Source: Acidimicrobiales bacterium (GTDB lineage Bacteria; Actinomycetota; Acidimicrobiia; Acidimicrobiales; MedAcidi-G1). From it: DNA of 64,000 nt. The notes under the pieces were generated by a model. It was given only the letters and a program-made list of their open reading frames with translations, did no database searches and had not been told where the DNA came from. Location: the NCBI GenBank assembly GCA_014237715.1, contig JAAZZG010000009.1, positions 20,710 to 84,709 of the forward strand, in the 5' to 3' direction. Below, piece after piece: positions 1-8,733 of this stretch. The position numbers and the translations under genes were made by a program. Positions within the stretch are counted from its first letter, which is position 1, and each line of letters begins with the position of its first letter.

Positions 1-943
1 TCCGTGCCGAACGAACCGGGCCGACGACGTTCGCCGAGGTGGACTGGAACACGGCTACCAGTCGGGTGACGCCACCCTCCACGATCTCCTCATAGACCAC
101 GTCGGCCTGGTTGAGGCCGGCCTGGGGATGGGCCCGGGTGACGTTGTCGATCTTGACGGCCAGTGCCGGACGGCCGGCGTCGGCTCCCTGGATGCCGGTC
201 CACCGACGGGTCACGGCCATGCGCTCGAAGGCCAGGATCTCGGCCTCCAGCCCCGTGATGGTGGCTTCTGCCTCGGCGATGACCGTGCGGGTCACCGCAA
301 TCTCGGCCTGGATGGCCGGCTGCGAGCCGATCAGCTGGTCCCGGGCCTCCCGGGCACCGTCCTGGCGGTCTGCGGCCTCGGCGACCAGGGAACGGAGAGT
401 GACTACCTCCCTGGCCGTCAACCGCATAGCGGCATCGACGAGGTCAATGCGTCGCTGGGCTTCGCGGATCACCGAGTCGTAGAGCATCCGGTGGCGGACA
501 CCCTCCAGCGCAGTGGACGTGAGCTGGGCCGACTGGGTGAGGACGTCATTCATCCGCTCGTCGTTAATGACGTAGGCGTCCACGGCCATGGTTCGGTGCA
601 GCGAGGACGGAGCCTCTCGGGAGGCCAGGACCTTCACGAACCGATCGGCGGTCAGCTCGATGCGAATGGAGAGCAGGCGGAGTTCCCGGTCGTCGTCGCC
701 GATGAGTCCGTCGGTATCGGCCACCTCTTCGTCGAGGGTGGACAGGCGGCTTTCCAGTTCGGCGATGTGGCTTCGACGACCGGCAATGGTGGATTGCTGA
801 TCATCGATGCCGTCGCGGAGCGCGGCGATCTCGACGTCGTAGGGACCGGCCACAGCCACCAGAGTGCCCGCAGCCCCGAGCACCACGATGGCACCGACCA
901 GGATCGTCGCGAGAGCGGACCGGCGACGACGAATTCGGGGCAC
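1..943 (-). CDS. Exported DUF3048 (YerB-like) protein, C-terminus cut by window edge
   Basis: The reading frame opens at a GTG at 943 and runs off the left edge, so about 314 residues are visible. It begins with an arginine-rich stretch and one membrane or signal segment (about residues 8-30). A long heptad-like region rich in Glu, Ala, Leu and Arg follows (about 35-225) and looks like a coiled coil. From about residue 235 it enters a DUF3048 domain, recognised by ALAVKIDNV, then GLNQADVVYEE and GGVTRLVAVFQS. DUF3048 proteins are secreted or lipid-anchored and of uncertain function. Joining the domain to so long a coiled coil is unusual. No ATG, GTG or TTG lies upstream in frame back to mutM. 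The gene follows mutM by 79 nt on the same strand. Confidence 0.8.
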   Translation of the reverse strand, partial: MPRIRRRRSALATILVGAIVVLGAAGTLVAVAGPYDVEIAALRDGIDDQQSTIAGRRSHIAELESRLSTLDEEVADTDGLIGDDDRELRLLSIRIELTADRFVKVLASREAPSSLHRTMAVDAYVINDERMNDVLTQSAQLTSTALEGVRHRMLYDSVIREAQRRIDLVDAAMRLTAREVVTLRSLVAEAADRQDGAREARDQLIGSQPAIQAEIAVTRTVIAEAEATITGLEAEILAFERMAVTRRWTGIQGADAGRPALAVKIDNVTRAHPQAGLNQADVVYEEIVEGGVTRLVAVFQSTSANVVGPVRSAR

Positions 944-1022
944 GGCGCAGATCGTAGGGCTCGCTGTCGTTTGGGTCGGGGCACCCCCGGAGGGTCGGTC
1001 TGTCCTTGAGGGGCCCTTCAAT

Positions 1023-1874
1023 TCAGTGGGCTTGGCAAGCGGGACACCACGTGGCGGTGCGTTGGTCCAGCTCCCGCGAGGTCAACGGTGTGGCGCAGCG
1101 CCGACAGGGCTGGCCCGAGCGCCCGTAGCAGTCGAGGCGGAACTGGTTGCGGCCCGTGGAACGGTCGGGGGTGCGGTAGTCGCGCAAGGTGGTACCGCCA
1201 TGGTCCAGAGCCTCGGCCAGCACGTCACGGATATGGCCTAGGAGGAGGTCGGCCCGGCCGGGGCCTACCCGCCGGACCGCGGGGTGGATCTCAGCCCGCC
1301 ACAGGGCCTCGTCGGCGTAGATGTTGCCTACGCCGGCGATCGGGCGTTGAGATAACAGCTGGGTCTTGATCCGTTGGCGGCTGGCGGACAATGACTGGTG
1401 GAAGCGGATGCCGTCCAGCAACGGGTCGAACGGCTCGGGTCCGAGGTGGTGCAGGGTCGGCAACGACTGGTGGTCGCCGGCCCGGACGACGGCGATGCGG
1501 CCGAAGCGTCGGATGTCCCGGAACCACAGGGTCCGGCCGTCGGCTAGGTGCCACGAGGCGCGTTCGTAGGGGTCCTGGGGCGGGGCGTCGTCGACGTGGA
1601 GTGCGCCGGTCATGCCCAGGTGCACGATGAGCTCGCGGTCGGCGTGTACCTGTCTCGGGTTCGGGCCCGGGTCGGATTGTTCGGCTGCGGCGTCGGCCAG
1701 CCCGAACAGGAGGTACTTGCCGCGACGGTTGATCCCGGTGATGGCCGAGCCGATGGCCTCGGGGGCCGAGGCGAACTTGGGGGAGCGGTGGGCCCGGGCA
1801 TCGGTCACCACGGCGCCACGGACCAACGGTTCGAGTTGGGCTCGAACCGTCTCGACCTCTGGGAGTTCGGGCAT
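1023..1874 (-). CDS. mutM: Formamidopyrimidine-DNA glycosylase (Fpg/MutM)
   Basis: Base-excision repair enzyme that removes 8-oxoguanine and ring-opened purines and nicks the abasic site. The 283-residue protein, the usual family length, starts with MPELPEVETV, in which the proline after the initiator methionine is the catalytic nucleophile and the next glutamate is conserved. The GRRGKYLLF segment carries the conserved lysine. The C-terminus holds the zinc finger, CRRC then CPAC. The frame stays open far upstream, but the ATG at 1874 puts Pro-Glu at the N-terminus as the chemistry needs, and a TACCTT hexamer lies 6 nt upstream. It is divergent from parA. Confidence 0.97.
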   Translation of the reverse strand: MPELPEVETVRAQLEPLVRGAVVTDARAHRSPKFASAPEAIGSAITGINRRGKYLLFGLADAAAEQSDPGPNPRQVHADRELIVHLGMTGALHVDDAPPQDPYERASWHLADGRTLWFRDIRRFGRIAVVRAGDHQSLPTLHHLGPEPFDPLLDGIRFHQSLSASRQRIKTQLLSQRPIAGVGNIYADEALWRAEIHPAVRRVGPGRADLLLGHIRDVLAEALDHGGTTLRDYRTPDRSTGRNQFRLDCYGRSGQPCRRCATPLTSRELDQRTATWCPACQAH

Positions 1875-1880
1875 GACCCG

Positions 1881-1886
1881 AAGGTA
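1881..1886 (-). promoter_or_regulatory. Candidate -10 box for leaderless mutM
   Basis: TACCTT followed by six bases and then the mutM ATG, with no purine-rich ribosome site between. The spacing fits a transcript starting at or next to the start codon. Confidence 0.5.
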
Positions 1887-1967
1887 TCGCCGACCATCGC
1901 AGCGGTGGGCGGGTAGTGGGCAGCCCGGTGAAGCCTGAGACACCCCGGTCCAGAAGGTTGGGTGGAT

Positions 1968-1973
1968 TAGGTT
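1968..1973 (+). promoter_or_regulatory. Candidate -10 box for leaderless parA
   Basis: TAGGTT, six bases, then the ATG of the ParA-family gene. It faces the mutM promoter about 80 bp away. Confidence 0.5.
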
Positions 1974-1979
1974 GCGTGC

Positions 1980-2870
1980 ATGTTCACAGTGGCTGTGGTG
2001 AACCAGAAGGGTGGCGTGGGCAAGACCACGGTCGTCCTCGGGCTGGCCTCGGCGGCATCGGCTCGGGGGATCGACACGTTGGTCGTCGACCTCGACCCAC
2101 AGGGCAACGCCACCACCGGTCTGGGCGTCTTCGAGCCCGGTCCGGGGGTCGACGCGGTGTTGGCCGACGAGCGGCCTGGCGGCCTCGCTGGCGTGATCGA
2201 GCCAGGAGGCTGGCCTGCCGAGGTGGGGCCGGTGCCTAGCCTCGCCGCATCCTCGCCTGAGCTCTCGGTTCGCGAGCCCCTGTTGGCTACGGACCCGCTG
2301 GGTGCCCAGGACCGGCTGGCCATGGCCCTTCGACCGGCTCTGCGGGCCGCCCCCGACGCGGGTTCGACGGTGGTGCCCGATGGTCGACTGGTGTTGATCG
2401 ACTGCCCGCCGTCCTTGGGTCTGTTGACGGTCAATGCTCTGTTCGCCGCCGATGCGGTGCTGGTGGTGACCGAGCCCGGAGCGTGGGCCGTCGACGGTGT
2501 GGGGCGCATGCTCCAGACCATTGATCGCATCCGGATGCGTCGACCCGACGGACGACCCGCGATCGCCGGTATCGCCGTGAACCGGTTGGGACGGACCCGT
2601 GACGGGCGTTACTGGAACGAACAGCTTCAGGAGGCCTACCCGGAACAGTGCCTGCCGCCGGTGCACCTCCGTGCCGCGCTGTCCGAAGCCGCGGCGCAGT
2701 CGATGCCCATCCATGCATTGCGTCGCCCTGGCGCCACCGAGGCGGCCACCGAGTTCGACGAACTGCTGGCTCGGGTGGCACCGCTGTCCGACCTGGCGGA
2801 AATGGGGGCGGGCGACCCCGGAGCGGTCGACGCCTCGGAGGCGCCCCCGTTTATGGAGCGTTCCGCCTGA
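1980..2870 (+). CDS. ParA/Soj-family partition ATPase (orphan)
   Basis: A 296-residue MinD/ParA P-loop ATPase. The N-terminus shows the deviant Walker A motif KGGVGKTT (about residues 10-17) with the signature lysine, then VDLDPQGNATTG as switch I and LIDCPPSLGLL as Walker B/switch II. Such proteins dimerise on ATP and bind DNA or membrane to position chromosomes, plasmids or protein complexes. There is no parB or parS-like site beside it. Instead it overlaps by one base a small protein with a C-terminal membrane segment, suggesting an orphan ParA with its own partner. Start ATG chosen for the TAGGTT box and the canonical N-terminus. Confidence 0.88.
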   Translation: MFTVAVVNQKGGVGKTTVVLGLASAASARGIDTLVVDLDPQGNATTGLGVFEPGPGVDAVLADERPGGLAGVIEPGGWPAEVGPVPSLAASSPELSVREPLLATDPLGAQDRLAMALRPALRAAPDAGSTVVPDGRLVLIDCPPSLGLLTVNALFAADAVLVVTEPGAWAVDGVGRMLQTIDRIRMRRPDGRPAIAGIAVNRLGRTRDGRYWNEQLQEAYPEQCLPPVHLRAALSEAAAQSMPIHALRRPGATEAATEFDELLARVAPLSDLAEMGAGDPGAVDASEAPPFMERSA

Positions 2871-3229
2871 TGGCGGGCTACGACCCGCAGGCCCGACGGT
2901 CGCGCCCGACGCCGCCGGTCGACAGCCCGGTGGACGGCCTGTTGGACATGCTGCCGGACGAAGCCGAGATAGAGGCATCGGTCGACGGAACGGGCGAGGC
3001 TCCCGTCGTGGATCTCCTCGTGGAGTCGAACTCCGGTGCAGTCGAGGAGCGTATGGCCGGGGAGACGGTCGATCGGGGGACCGACGAGGGACTACTCCCG
3101 TTCGAGACCCCTCCAGTCGAGATGACCGACGAGCGGGCCGACCTGTTGCACCGGATCTGGGTACTGGCAGCTGTGGCCGCTCTGGTTCTGGTGCTGGTGG
3201 CGGTACGCCGCCGCCGTCGGAACGCCTGA
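2870..3229 (+). CDS. Small tail-anchored membrane protein partnered with ParA
   Basis: A 119-residue protein of unknown function whose ATG shares one base with the parA stop (TGATG), implying translational coupling. Its N-terminal 90 residues are acidic and predicted disordered, with a short PVDGLLDMLPDE stretch that could be a docking motif. Residues about 95-112 form one hydrophobic helix followed by RRRRRN, so the soluble part should face the cytoplasm from a C-terminal anchor. I know no named family for it. The coupling suggests it recruits or tethers the ParA ATPase at the membrane; that is inference. Confidence 0.75.
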   Translation: MAGYDPQARRSRPTPPVDSPVDGLLDMLPDEAEIEASVDGTGEAPVVDLLVESNSGAVEERMAGETVDRGTDEGLLPFETPPVEMTDERADLLHRIWVLAAVAALVLVLVAVRRRRRNA

Positions 3230-3235
3230 CCGTCT

Positions 3236-3286
3236 AGAGACCTACTTTTAGGTAACGGTCTCTCAGAGACCCGCCATCTAGAGACC
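3236..3286. repeat. Cluster of four AGAGACC heptamers between convergent genes
   Basis: AGAGACC occurs directly at 3236-3242, 3265-3271 and 3280-3286 and inverted at 3257-3263. The middle pair forms a perfect GGTCTCT-C-AGAGACC palindrome, and ACCTA/TAGGT forms a second small hairpin inside. The cluster lies between the ends of the parA partner gene and the nuclease gene, so a bidirectional terminator is the simplest reading; there is no T-run. Confidence 0.5.
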
Positions 3287-4105
3287 CAGCAACGTGCGGG
3301 CCGGGGCATCGGCGCGCATGCGGCCCCGGGATACCCGGACCTGAACCTCGGCGGTGCCTTCTTCGCAGTCGGCCACGTAGGCGCACCAGCCGCAGAGAGG
3401 TCCGACCCGCGCTTCGAACTGATCGGATGAGCAGGCCTTCCCGACACCGTCCCACGTTTCGACGAAGCGACCAACCGCTGCCTCGAGGCCGTCCTCGGTC
3501 ACCGGAGTCTCCACGATGCTGTTGCCGAGGAAGTAGAGGCGTCCGCGGCTGGGACGTTCGCCCCGGTGGTCCTCCACGGCGGCGGCGTAGAGCAGGACCT
3601 GGTCAAGCTTCTCGGGGACGTCACCCGGGCGGGGGGCCTTGCCTGTCTTGTAGTCGGTCACCACTAGCCCGTCGGCCGCGTTGTCGAGGCGGTCGATGAT
3701 CCCGAAGAACGGCACGCCGCCGACGGTGGCCGACACCTTGGCTTCAGTGGCCTCCACCTCGACCTGGGCCGGGTCCTCGAACTCCCAGAGATTCTCGATG
3801 GCCGTCCAACCCCTCCACCGGAACTGCCGTTGCGCGTCATCATCGAGGGCCAGAGCGATGAAATTCCCGTCGTCCCGAGTCTCGGGCCAGGCCGTGGCGG
3901 CCAACTCCCGTGCACGATCAGTGGTCCGACCTCCGGCCGGTTCGGCGCAGAGGAGCTCCAGTACCCGGTGGACGAAGGTGCCCAACAGGGCGGCCTCGCC
4001 CGGCGGGTCGGACCGCTTCTCGACGTAGCGGAACCGCCATCGTCGCTGGCACTGGTTGAAGAGGCCGGCCGACGAGACCGAAAAGGAGCGGGGAGGGGTG
4101 GGCAT
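3278..4105 (-). CDS. RecB-family PD-(D/E)XK nuclease with Fe-S cluster cysteines
   Basis: A 275-residue protein of the RecB/AddB C-terminal nuclease (Cas4-like) family. Near the N-terminus lies FNQCQRRWRFRY, typical of these nucleases and carrying the first cluster cysteine. The catalytic core is seen as GIIDRLD then VVTDYKTGKAP, matching the D-(D/E)xK signature. The C-terminal C-x2-C-x5-C (CGWCAYVADC) supplies the other iron-sulfur ligands. It probably cuts single-stranded DNA ends in recombination or repair. No helicase domain is present, so it is a free-standing nuclease. The start is 13 nt after the parE stop on the same strand. The frame is open further upstream, but that would overlap parE. 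Confidence 0.87.
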   Translation of the reverse strand: MPTPPRSFSVSSAGLFNQCQRRWRFRYVEKRSDPPGEAALLGTFVHRVLELLCAEPAGGRTTDRARELAATAWPETRDDGNFIALALDDDAQRQFRWRGWTAIENLWEFEDPAQVEVEATEAKVSATVGGVPFFGIIDRLDNAADGLVVTDYKTGKAPRPGDVPEKLDQVLLYAAAVEDHRGERPSRGRLYFLGNSIVETPVTEDGLEAAVGRFVETWDGVGKACSSDQFEARVGPLCGWCAYVADCEEGTAEVQVRVSRGRMRADAPARTLLGL

Positions 4106-4118
4106 GGGTCGGGGGTTC

Positions 4119-6188
4119 CTAGACGTCGAGTGCGGCGGGATCCAGCAGGGCGCTGTTGGCAATGAGATAGTCACGGCGTTGTGTGACATCAGCGCCCATG
4201 AGAATCTCGAAAAGGTTCGCGGCGTCGGCCGCCGCCTTGCCGTCCTCCATGGTGAGTCGCTTGAGGACCCGGGTTTCCGGATCGAGCGCACACTCGGCTA
4301 GCTCTTCGACGTTCATCTCGCCCAGACCCTTGAAGCGGTTCCACCGGAGGTTCTCGACCTTGCGTCCACCCTGGGCCAGCGATGCCGTGATCTCATCGCG
4401 CTCCTCATCGGTGAACGCCCGGTGGACGGTGTCACCGACCCGGAGTGAGTACAGCGGTGGCTGGGCGGCGAAGACCCGACCTTCGGTGAGGAGAGGACAC
4501 ATGTACTTGTGGATGAGGGTGAGGAGTAGGCAGCGGATGTGGCTGCCGTCCACGTCGGCGTCGCAGAGGATGACGATGCGCCCGTAACGCGCCGCGTCGA
4601 TATCAAAGTCGTTACCCGATCCCGCCCCGATGGCTGTGAAGAGGGCCTGGGCCTCAGCGTTGTCGAGGACTTGCTTGAGAGTGGCCTTCCCGGCGTTCAC
4701 CACTTTTCCCCGCAGGGGAAGAATGGCCGTGTTCGCCGAGTTCCGACCTGCCTTGGCTGGCCCGGCGGCCGAGTCGCCCTCCACGATGATGAGTTCGGAG
4801 TCCGGACCGTGAGTCCGGCAGTCGGCCAACTTGTCGGGCATACCGGTCGAACCCATGCTGGCTGCCTTGCGGCGGGTCTCCAGCATCTGCTTGGACGTCA
4901 CCCGGTTGATCACCGCGTTGGTCAACTTGTCGCGCACCGCGTTGATGTGGGTCTTGGGCCCGCCACCGCCAAACCAGTCGGTGAGGCCGCCCTTGACCAC
5001 TTCGTAGACGATTTTCTCAACGGCCGGGGTGCCCAACTCCTGCTTGGTCTGGCCCCGGAACTGTGGCTCGGGGAACACCACTTTGAGCGCCGCAACCAGA
5101 CCCTCCTGGACGTCGTCCTTGGTGGCCCGGTGCTTGTTCTCCCTAGCCAGCTTGGCCAGCTTTCGGGTGTCCTTGAGGAGGACATCGTTGACGGCGCGGG
5201 TGAGTGCCCGATCGAAGCCCGCCGAGTGCGTGCCACCGTGGCTGGTTGGGATGGTGTTCACGAACGACTCGACCCGGGGGTCGTAGCCCTTGACCCACCG
5301 GAGGGCGACCTCGACGGTGCATTCCCGATCGACGTCGCTCATCTTCCCGTTGACCGGCACCCGTTCGGTGAACTCCGAGATGCCCGACAGGGTGATGATC
5401 TCGCAGGCGTTGTCGCCGACCGACAGGTGGTCAACGAGATCTGCCAGGCCGCCCCGGGACACGAACTCGAACGGCTCGGCGCCGCCTGGTCGTTTGTCGA
5501 CTAGGACGACCTTCACGCCCGGCACGAGGAAGCACGACTGCACGATCCGCTCACGGATCTCCTCGGCATCGACGTGGGCGCCCTCGTCGAAGATCTCCCG
5601 GTCGGGCCAGAAGCGGATGCGGGTACCGGTTTTGTTCTTGGAGAGCCGCTTGACCCGGACCAGATCGTGGCCGACCTTGAAGGCCGAGCCAGAGAAGTGG
5701 CCGGCCACCCGTTCCTTGAACGAGAGTTCGTGGGTGTGGCCGTCACGGTCGACCTGAGCCACCAGCTTGGTGGACAGGGCGTTGACCACCGAGGCGCCTA
5801 CACCGTGGAGGCCACCCGATGCGCCGTAGGCGCCACCACCGAACTTGCCTCCGGCATGCAGCTCGGTCAGGACGACCTCCAGCGCTGAGATCTTCCGCTT
5901 CGCGTGGCGGTCAATAGGGATACCCCGGCCGTCGTCGGCCACCTCGACGGAGTGGTCGCGGTGCAGGGTGATCTCGATCTTGCGGGCGAATCCGGCGGCA
6001 GCCTCGTCGACCGCATTGTCGACCAGTTCCCAGACCAGGTGCATGAGCCCCGGTCCGCCGGTGCCGCCGATGTACATGCCGGGCCGTTTCCGCACGGCAT
6101 CCAGCCCCTCGAGGGTCTGGATGGCATCGGCGTCGTAGCCCGATCCATTCGGCCTGCTCGTGGATTGTGCGGCGCCCACCGTCACCAC
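4119..6188 (-). CDS. parE: Topoisomerase IV-type subunit B (ParE/GyrB family)
   Basis: A 689-residue type IIA topoisomerase ATPase subunit. GHKL motifs are clear: VRKRPGMYIGGT, ELVDNAVDEA with the catalytic region, and DDGRGIPID. The transducer and TOPRIM parts follow, with LIIVEGDSAAGPAKAGR and ILCDADVDGSHI holding the metal-binding Glu and Asp-x-Asp. The C-terminus carries RFKGLGEMN. It lacks the large insertion seen in some gyrase B proteins. The GTG start overlaps the last 7 nt of the upstream A subunit. Order A then B is the reverse of a usual gyrB-gyrA operon, and the A subunit lacks a proper GyrA box, so I favour topoisomerase IV. A second gyrase pair elsewhere would be expected. Confidence 0.9.
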   Translation of the reverse strand: MVTVGAAQSTSRPNGSGYDADAIQTLEGLDAVRKRPGMYIGGTGGPGLMHLVWELVDNAVDEAAAGFARKIEITLHRDHSVEVADDGRGIPIDRHAKRKISALEVVLTELHAGGKFGGGAYGASGGLHGVGASVVNALSTKLVAQVDRDGHTHELSFKERVAGHFSGSAFKVGHDLVRVKRLSKNKTGTRIRFWPDREIFDEGAHVDAEEIRERIVQSCFLVPGVKVVLVDKRPGGAEPFEFVSRGGLADLVDHLSVGDNACEIITLSGISEFTERVPVNGKMSDVDRECTVEVALRWVKGYDPRVESFVNTIPTSHGGTHSAGFDRALTRAVNDVLLKDTRKLAKLARENKHRATKDDVQEGLVAALKVVFPEPQFRGQTKQELGTPAVEKIVYEVVKGGLTDWFGGGGPKTHINAVRDKLTNAVINRVTSKQMLETRRKAASMGSTGMPDKLADCRTHGPDSELIIVEGDSAAGPAKAGRNSANTAILPLRGKVVNAGKATLKQVLDNAEAQALFTAIGAGSGNDFDIDAARYGRIVILCDADVDGSHIRCLLLTLIHKYMCPLLTEGRVFAAQPPLYSLRVGDTVHRAFTDEERDEITASLAQGGRKVENLRWNRFKGLGEMNVEELAECALDPETRVLKRLTMEDGKAAADAANLFEILMGADVTQRRDYLIANSALLDPAALDV

Positions 6189-8599
6189 CTCGCCGGCCCG
6201 ATGGCCAGGATCTGTCGTTCCGACTCAGCGCTCACCAGATCGCGCTTCGTGGCCTCCAACATGAGCGGTACTGGTGCGGGGTCGGGCTTCTTCGCGTCGT
6301 CGTCGCTGGCCATGATGGCCAGCAGGCCGATGGCGGGCCCCACGTGGGCCACGCTGAGTGAGGCGCCGTCGGCCAGGCGGGAGACCCGGACACCGATACC
6401 GCCACGACCCTTGGCCTCCAGTTCGGACAGCGGCGTGGCCTTCACCGAGGAGTCGTCGGTGACAGTCACCAGAGCGTCGTCACCGAGGACGGCGGCCGCG
6501 GCGACCACGGTGGCCCCGTCGCGGAGCTTCATCCCGGCGACGCCGCTCGCACCCCGCCCCTGGACGCTGATGCCGTCGACTGCGGTTCGTAGCACCTGGC
6601 CGTCGGAAGCCACGAAGACCACGTCGACGCCGTCGGGAGCGGTGAACGCAGCGGCCACTCGGTCGCCGGCCTTGAGCTTCATGATCGTCCTACCGCCCCG
6701 GGTTTCACGGACCTCGGCCATGGTCAGGCGCTTGGCTGCGCCTTGGGCAGAGACCACCACGAGGTGTTCGTCACCGTCGGCTACCACGGTGTGGATGACC
6801 TCGCCTCGGTTTGTGCCGAAGGCCTGGGCGGCGCCGGCTCCCCGGGCCCGGCCCTCACCGTCGGCTAGTTCGGCGGGCAGGACCTGCAGGGCCCGACCCT
6901 CGGACGTGACCGCTGTGACCGTGGACGTGGTTCGGGTCAGCAGCTGGGCGACTAGCACGTCGTGGCGGCCCGGCGTGGCTCGCTTGGCCCCCTCCGCCGG
7001 CAGCCGTCCGATCTGCCCGGAGGTGGAGAGCGTGACCACGCAGGGCTCGTCGGCCACGTCGTCGGCCACCTCGATGGAATCGAATACCGGGAGGTCATCG
7101 GGGTTCACGATCTCAGTACTGCGATCCCGACCGAACTGCTTGACGGCCTCACCCAGCTCGTTGAGGACCAGCGTGCGCTGGCGAGTTTCGGACTCGAGGA
7201 GCTTGGTGTGCCCGGCAATGGCCGCCTCGAGCTCGGCCCGTTCGTCCTCGAGGCGACGGACCTCCAGGGCGGTGAGCCGTTTGAGCGGCATGTCCAGGAT
7301 GTGATCGGTCTGGACGCGGCTGAGTGAGAAACGTTCCATGAGGGCGTCGCGGGCTGTCGCCGTGTCCTCCGAACCACGGATGATGGTCACCACCTCGTCG
7401 ATGGCTTGGAGGGCCACCAGCAGGCCGGCCACGATGTGAAGCCGCTCCTCGGCACGGTCCCGACGGTAGGCCGTCCGGCGGACGACGACCTCGAGTCGGT
7501 GGTCGATGTAGTGGCGGCACAGGTCGTACAGGCCGACGGTGCGAGGTTCGCCGTCGACCAGCACCACGTTGTTGATGCCGAAGGACTCCTCCATGGGAGT
7601 CAGGCGGTACAGCTCGCCGAGCACCGCCTGGGGGTTGTGCCCCGGCTTGACCGTGACCTGGAGTCGGAGTCCGGTGTGGCGGTCCGAGAGGTTCTTGAAA
7701 TCGGCGATCCCTGTCACCTTCCCGGCTTCGTTCAACTCCTTGAGCTTGCTGATCACCCGCTCGGGGCCCACCATGTAGGGCAACTCGGTGACCACGATGG
7801 CCTGGCGGCCCTTCCCGACGTCCTCGACGTGAGCCCGGGCGCGGATCCGGATCGAACCCCGGCCGGAGGCGTAGGCGTCGCGGATGCCGTCGTCGACCAC
7901 GATGCCGCCACTGGGGAAGTCCGGACCGGGGAGGACGGCCAGCAACTCGTCGACCGTCGGCTTGGGCCGTCGCTGCTTCATGACGAGGGTCACCGCGGCA
8001 TGGACCTCGGCCAGGTTGTGGGTGGGCATGTTGGTGGCCATTCCCACGGCGATGCCTGTAGTGCCGTTCAACAGCAGGTTGGGGAGCAGCGCGGGGAGGT
8101 GGGTGGGCTCGGTGGACTCGCCGTCGTAGGTCGGTCGGAAGCCCACCGTGTCCTCGTCGAGCTCGCGGACCATGGCCATGGCGGCCTCGCTGAGCCGGCA
8201 CTCGGTGTAGCGGGGTGCGGCCGGTGGGTCGTCCAGCGAACCGAAGTTGCCCTGCGGGTCGATCAGGGTCATGCCCCGGGAGAATGACTGGCCCATGCGG
8301 ACCAGGGCGTCGTAGATCGCCGAGTCGCCGTGTGGGTGGTATCGACCCATGGTGTCGCCAACTACCCGAGCGCTCTTGCGGTGCGGGGTATCGGGCCGGA
8401 TGCCCATGCGGAGCATGGAGTAGAGGATCCGCCGCTGGACCGGCTTGAGCCCGTCACGGATGTCGGGGATAGCCCGCGACGTGATGACCGACAACGAGTA
8501 GGCGAGGAAGGACTCCTTCATCTCCTGCGCGACGGAGACATCGACGACCTCGCGGGCGTAGTCCATCTCGTCGGGGATGAGCTTCTGCTGCTTGCCCAT
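6182..8599 (-). CDS. parC: Topoisomerase IV-type subunit A (ParC/GyrA family)
   Basis: The 805-residue DNA-cleavage subunit. The N-terminus has the winged-helix core with YHPHGDSAIYDALVRM, the quinolone-resistance region, retaining the drug-sensitive Ser and Asp, and APRYTECRLS with the catalytic tyrosine. A coiled-coil region then leads to a C-terminal beta-pinwheel of repeated blades. The gyrase signature QRRGGKG is degenerate here: KGRGGIG and QGRGASG occur at equivalent places. That favours decatenation (topoisomerase IV) over negative supercoiling, although family assignment by eye is not decisive. It is the first gene of a leftward parC-parE-nuclease run. Confidence 0.9.
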   Translation of the reverse strand: MGKQQKLIPDEMDYAREVVDVSVAQEMKESFLAYSLSVITSRAIPDIRDGLKPVQRRILYSMLRMGIRPDTPHRKSARVVGDTMGRYHPHGDSAIYDALVRMGQSFSRGMTLIDPQGNFGSLDDPPAAPRYTECRLSEAAMAMVRELDEDTVGFRPTYDGESTEPTHLPALLPNLLLNGTTGIAVGMATNMPTHNLAEVHAAVTLVMKQRRPKPTVDELLAVLPGPDFPSGGIVVDDGIRDAYASGRGSIRIRARAHVEDVGKGRQAIVVTELPYMVGPERVISKLKELNEAGKVTGIADFKNLSDRHTGLRLQVTVKPGHNPQAVLGELYRLTPMEESFGINNVVLVDGEPRTVGLYDLCRHYIDHRLEVVVRRTAYRRDRAEERLHIVAGLLVALQAIDEVVTIIRGSEDTATARDALMERFSLSRVQTDHILDMPLKRLTALEVRRLEDERAELEAAIAGHTKLLESETRQRTLVLNELGEAVKQFGRDRSTEIVNPDDLPVFDSIEVADDVADEPCVVTLSTSGQIGRLPAEGAKRATPGRHDVLVAQLLTRTTSTVTAVTSEGRALQVLPAELADGEGRARGAGAAQAFGTNRGEVIHTVVADGDEHLVVVSAQGAAKRLTMAEVRETRGGRTIMKLKAGDRVAAAFTAPDGVDVVFVASDGQVLRTAVDGISVQGRGASGVAGMKLRDGATVVAAAAVLGDDALVTVTDDSSVKATPLSELEAKGRGGIGVRVSRLADGASLSVAHVGPAIGLLAIMASDDDAKKPDPAPVPLMLEATKRDLVSAESERQILAIGPARW

Positions 8600-8733
8600 G
8601 GGTGCGGTCGGTGGTCCTGGTCTGTTCGGTCGACGGGGAGTCTGTCGCAGGGGTGTGACAGCGGTCGGTGGCCCGCTGGCGACCGTACAGGCGCGGGCCC
8701 GGCGGGCCGCGGCAGAAGGAGGCTGAGGTCAGT

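Noticed and set aside
1023..2978. 651-residue minus-strand frame covering mutM and antisense to parA
   Set aside because: Only the part from 1874 matches Fpg; the extension is antisense to a clear ParA gene, an effect of high GC.
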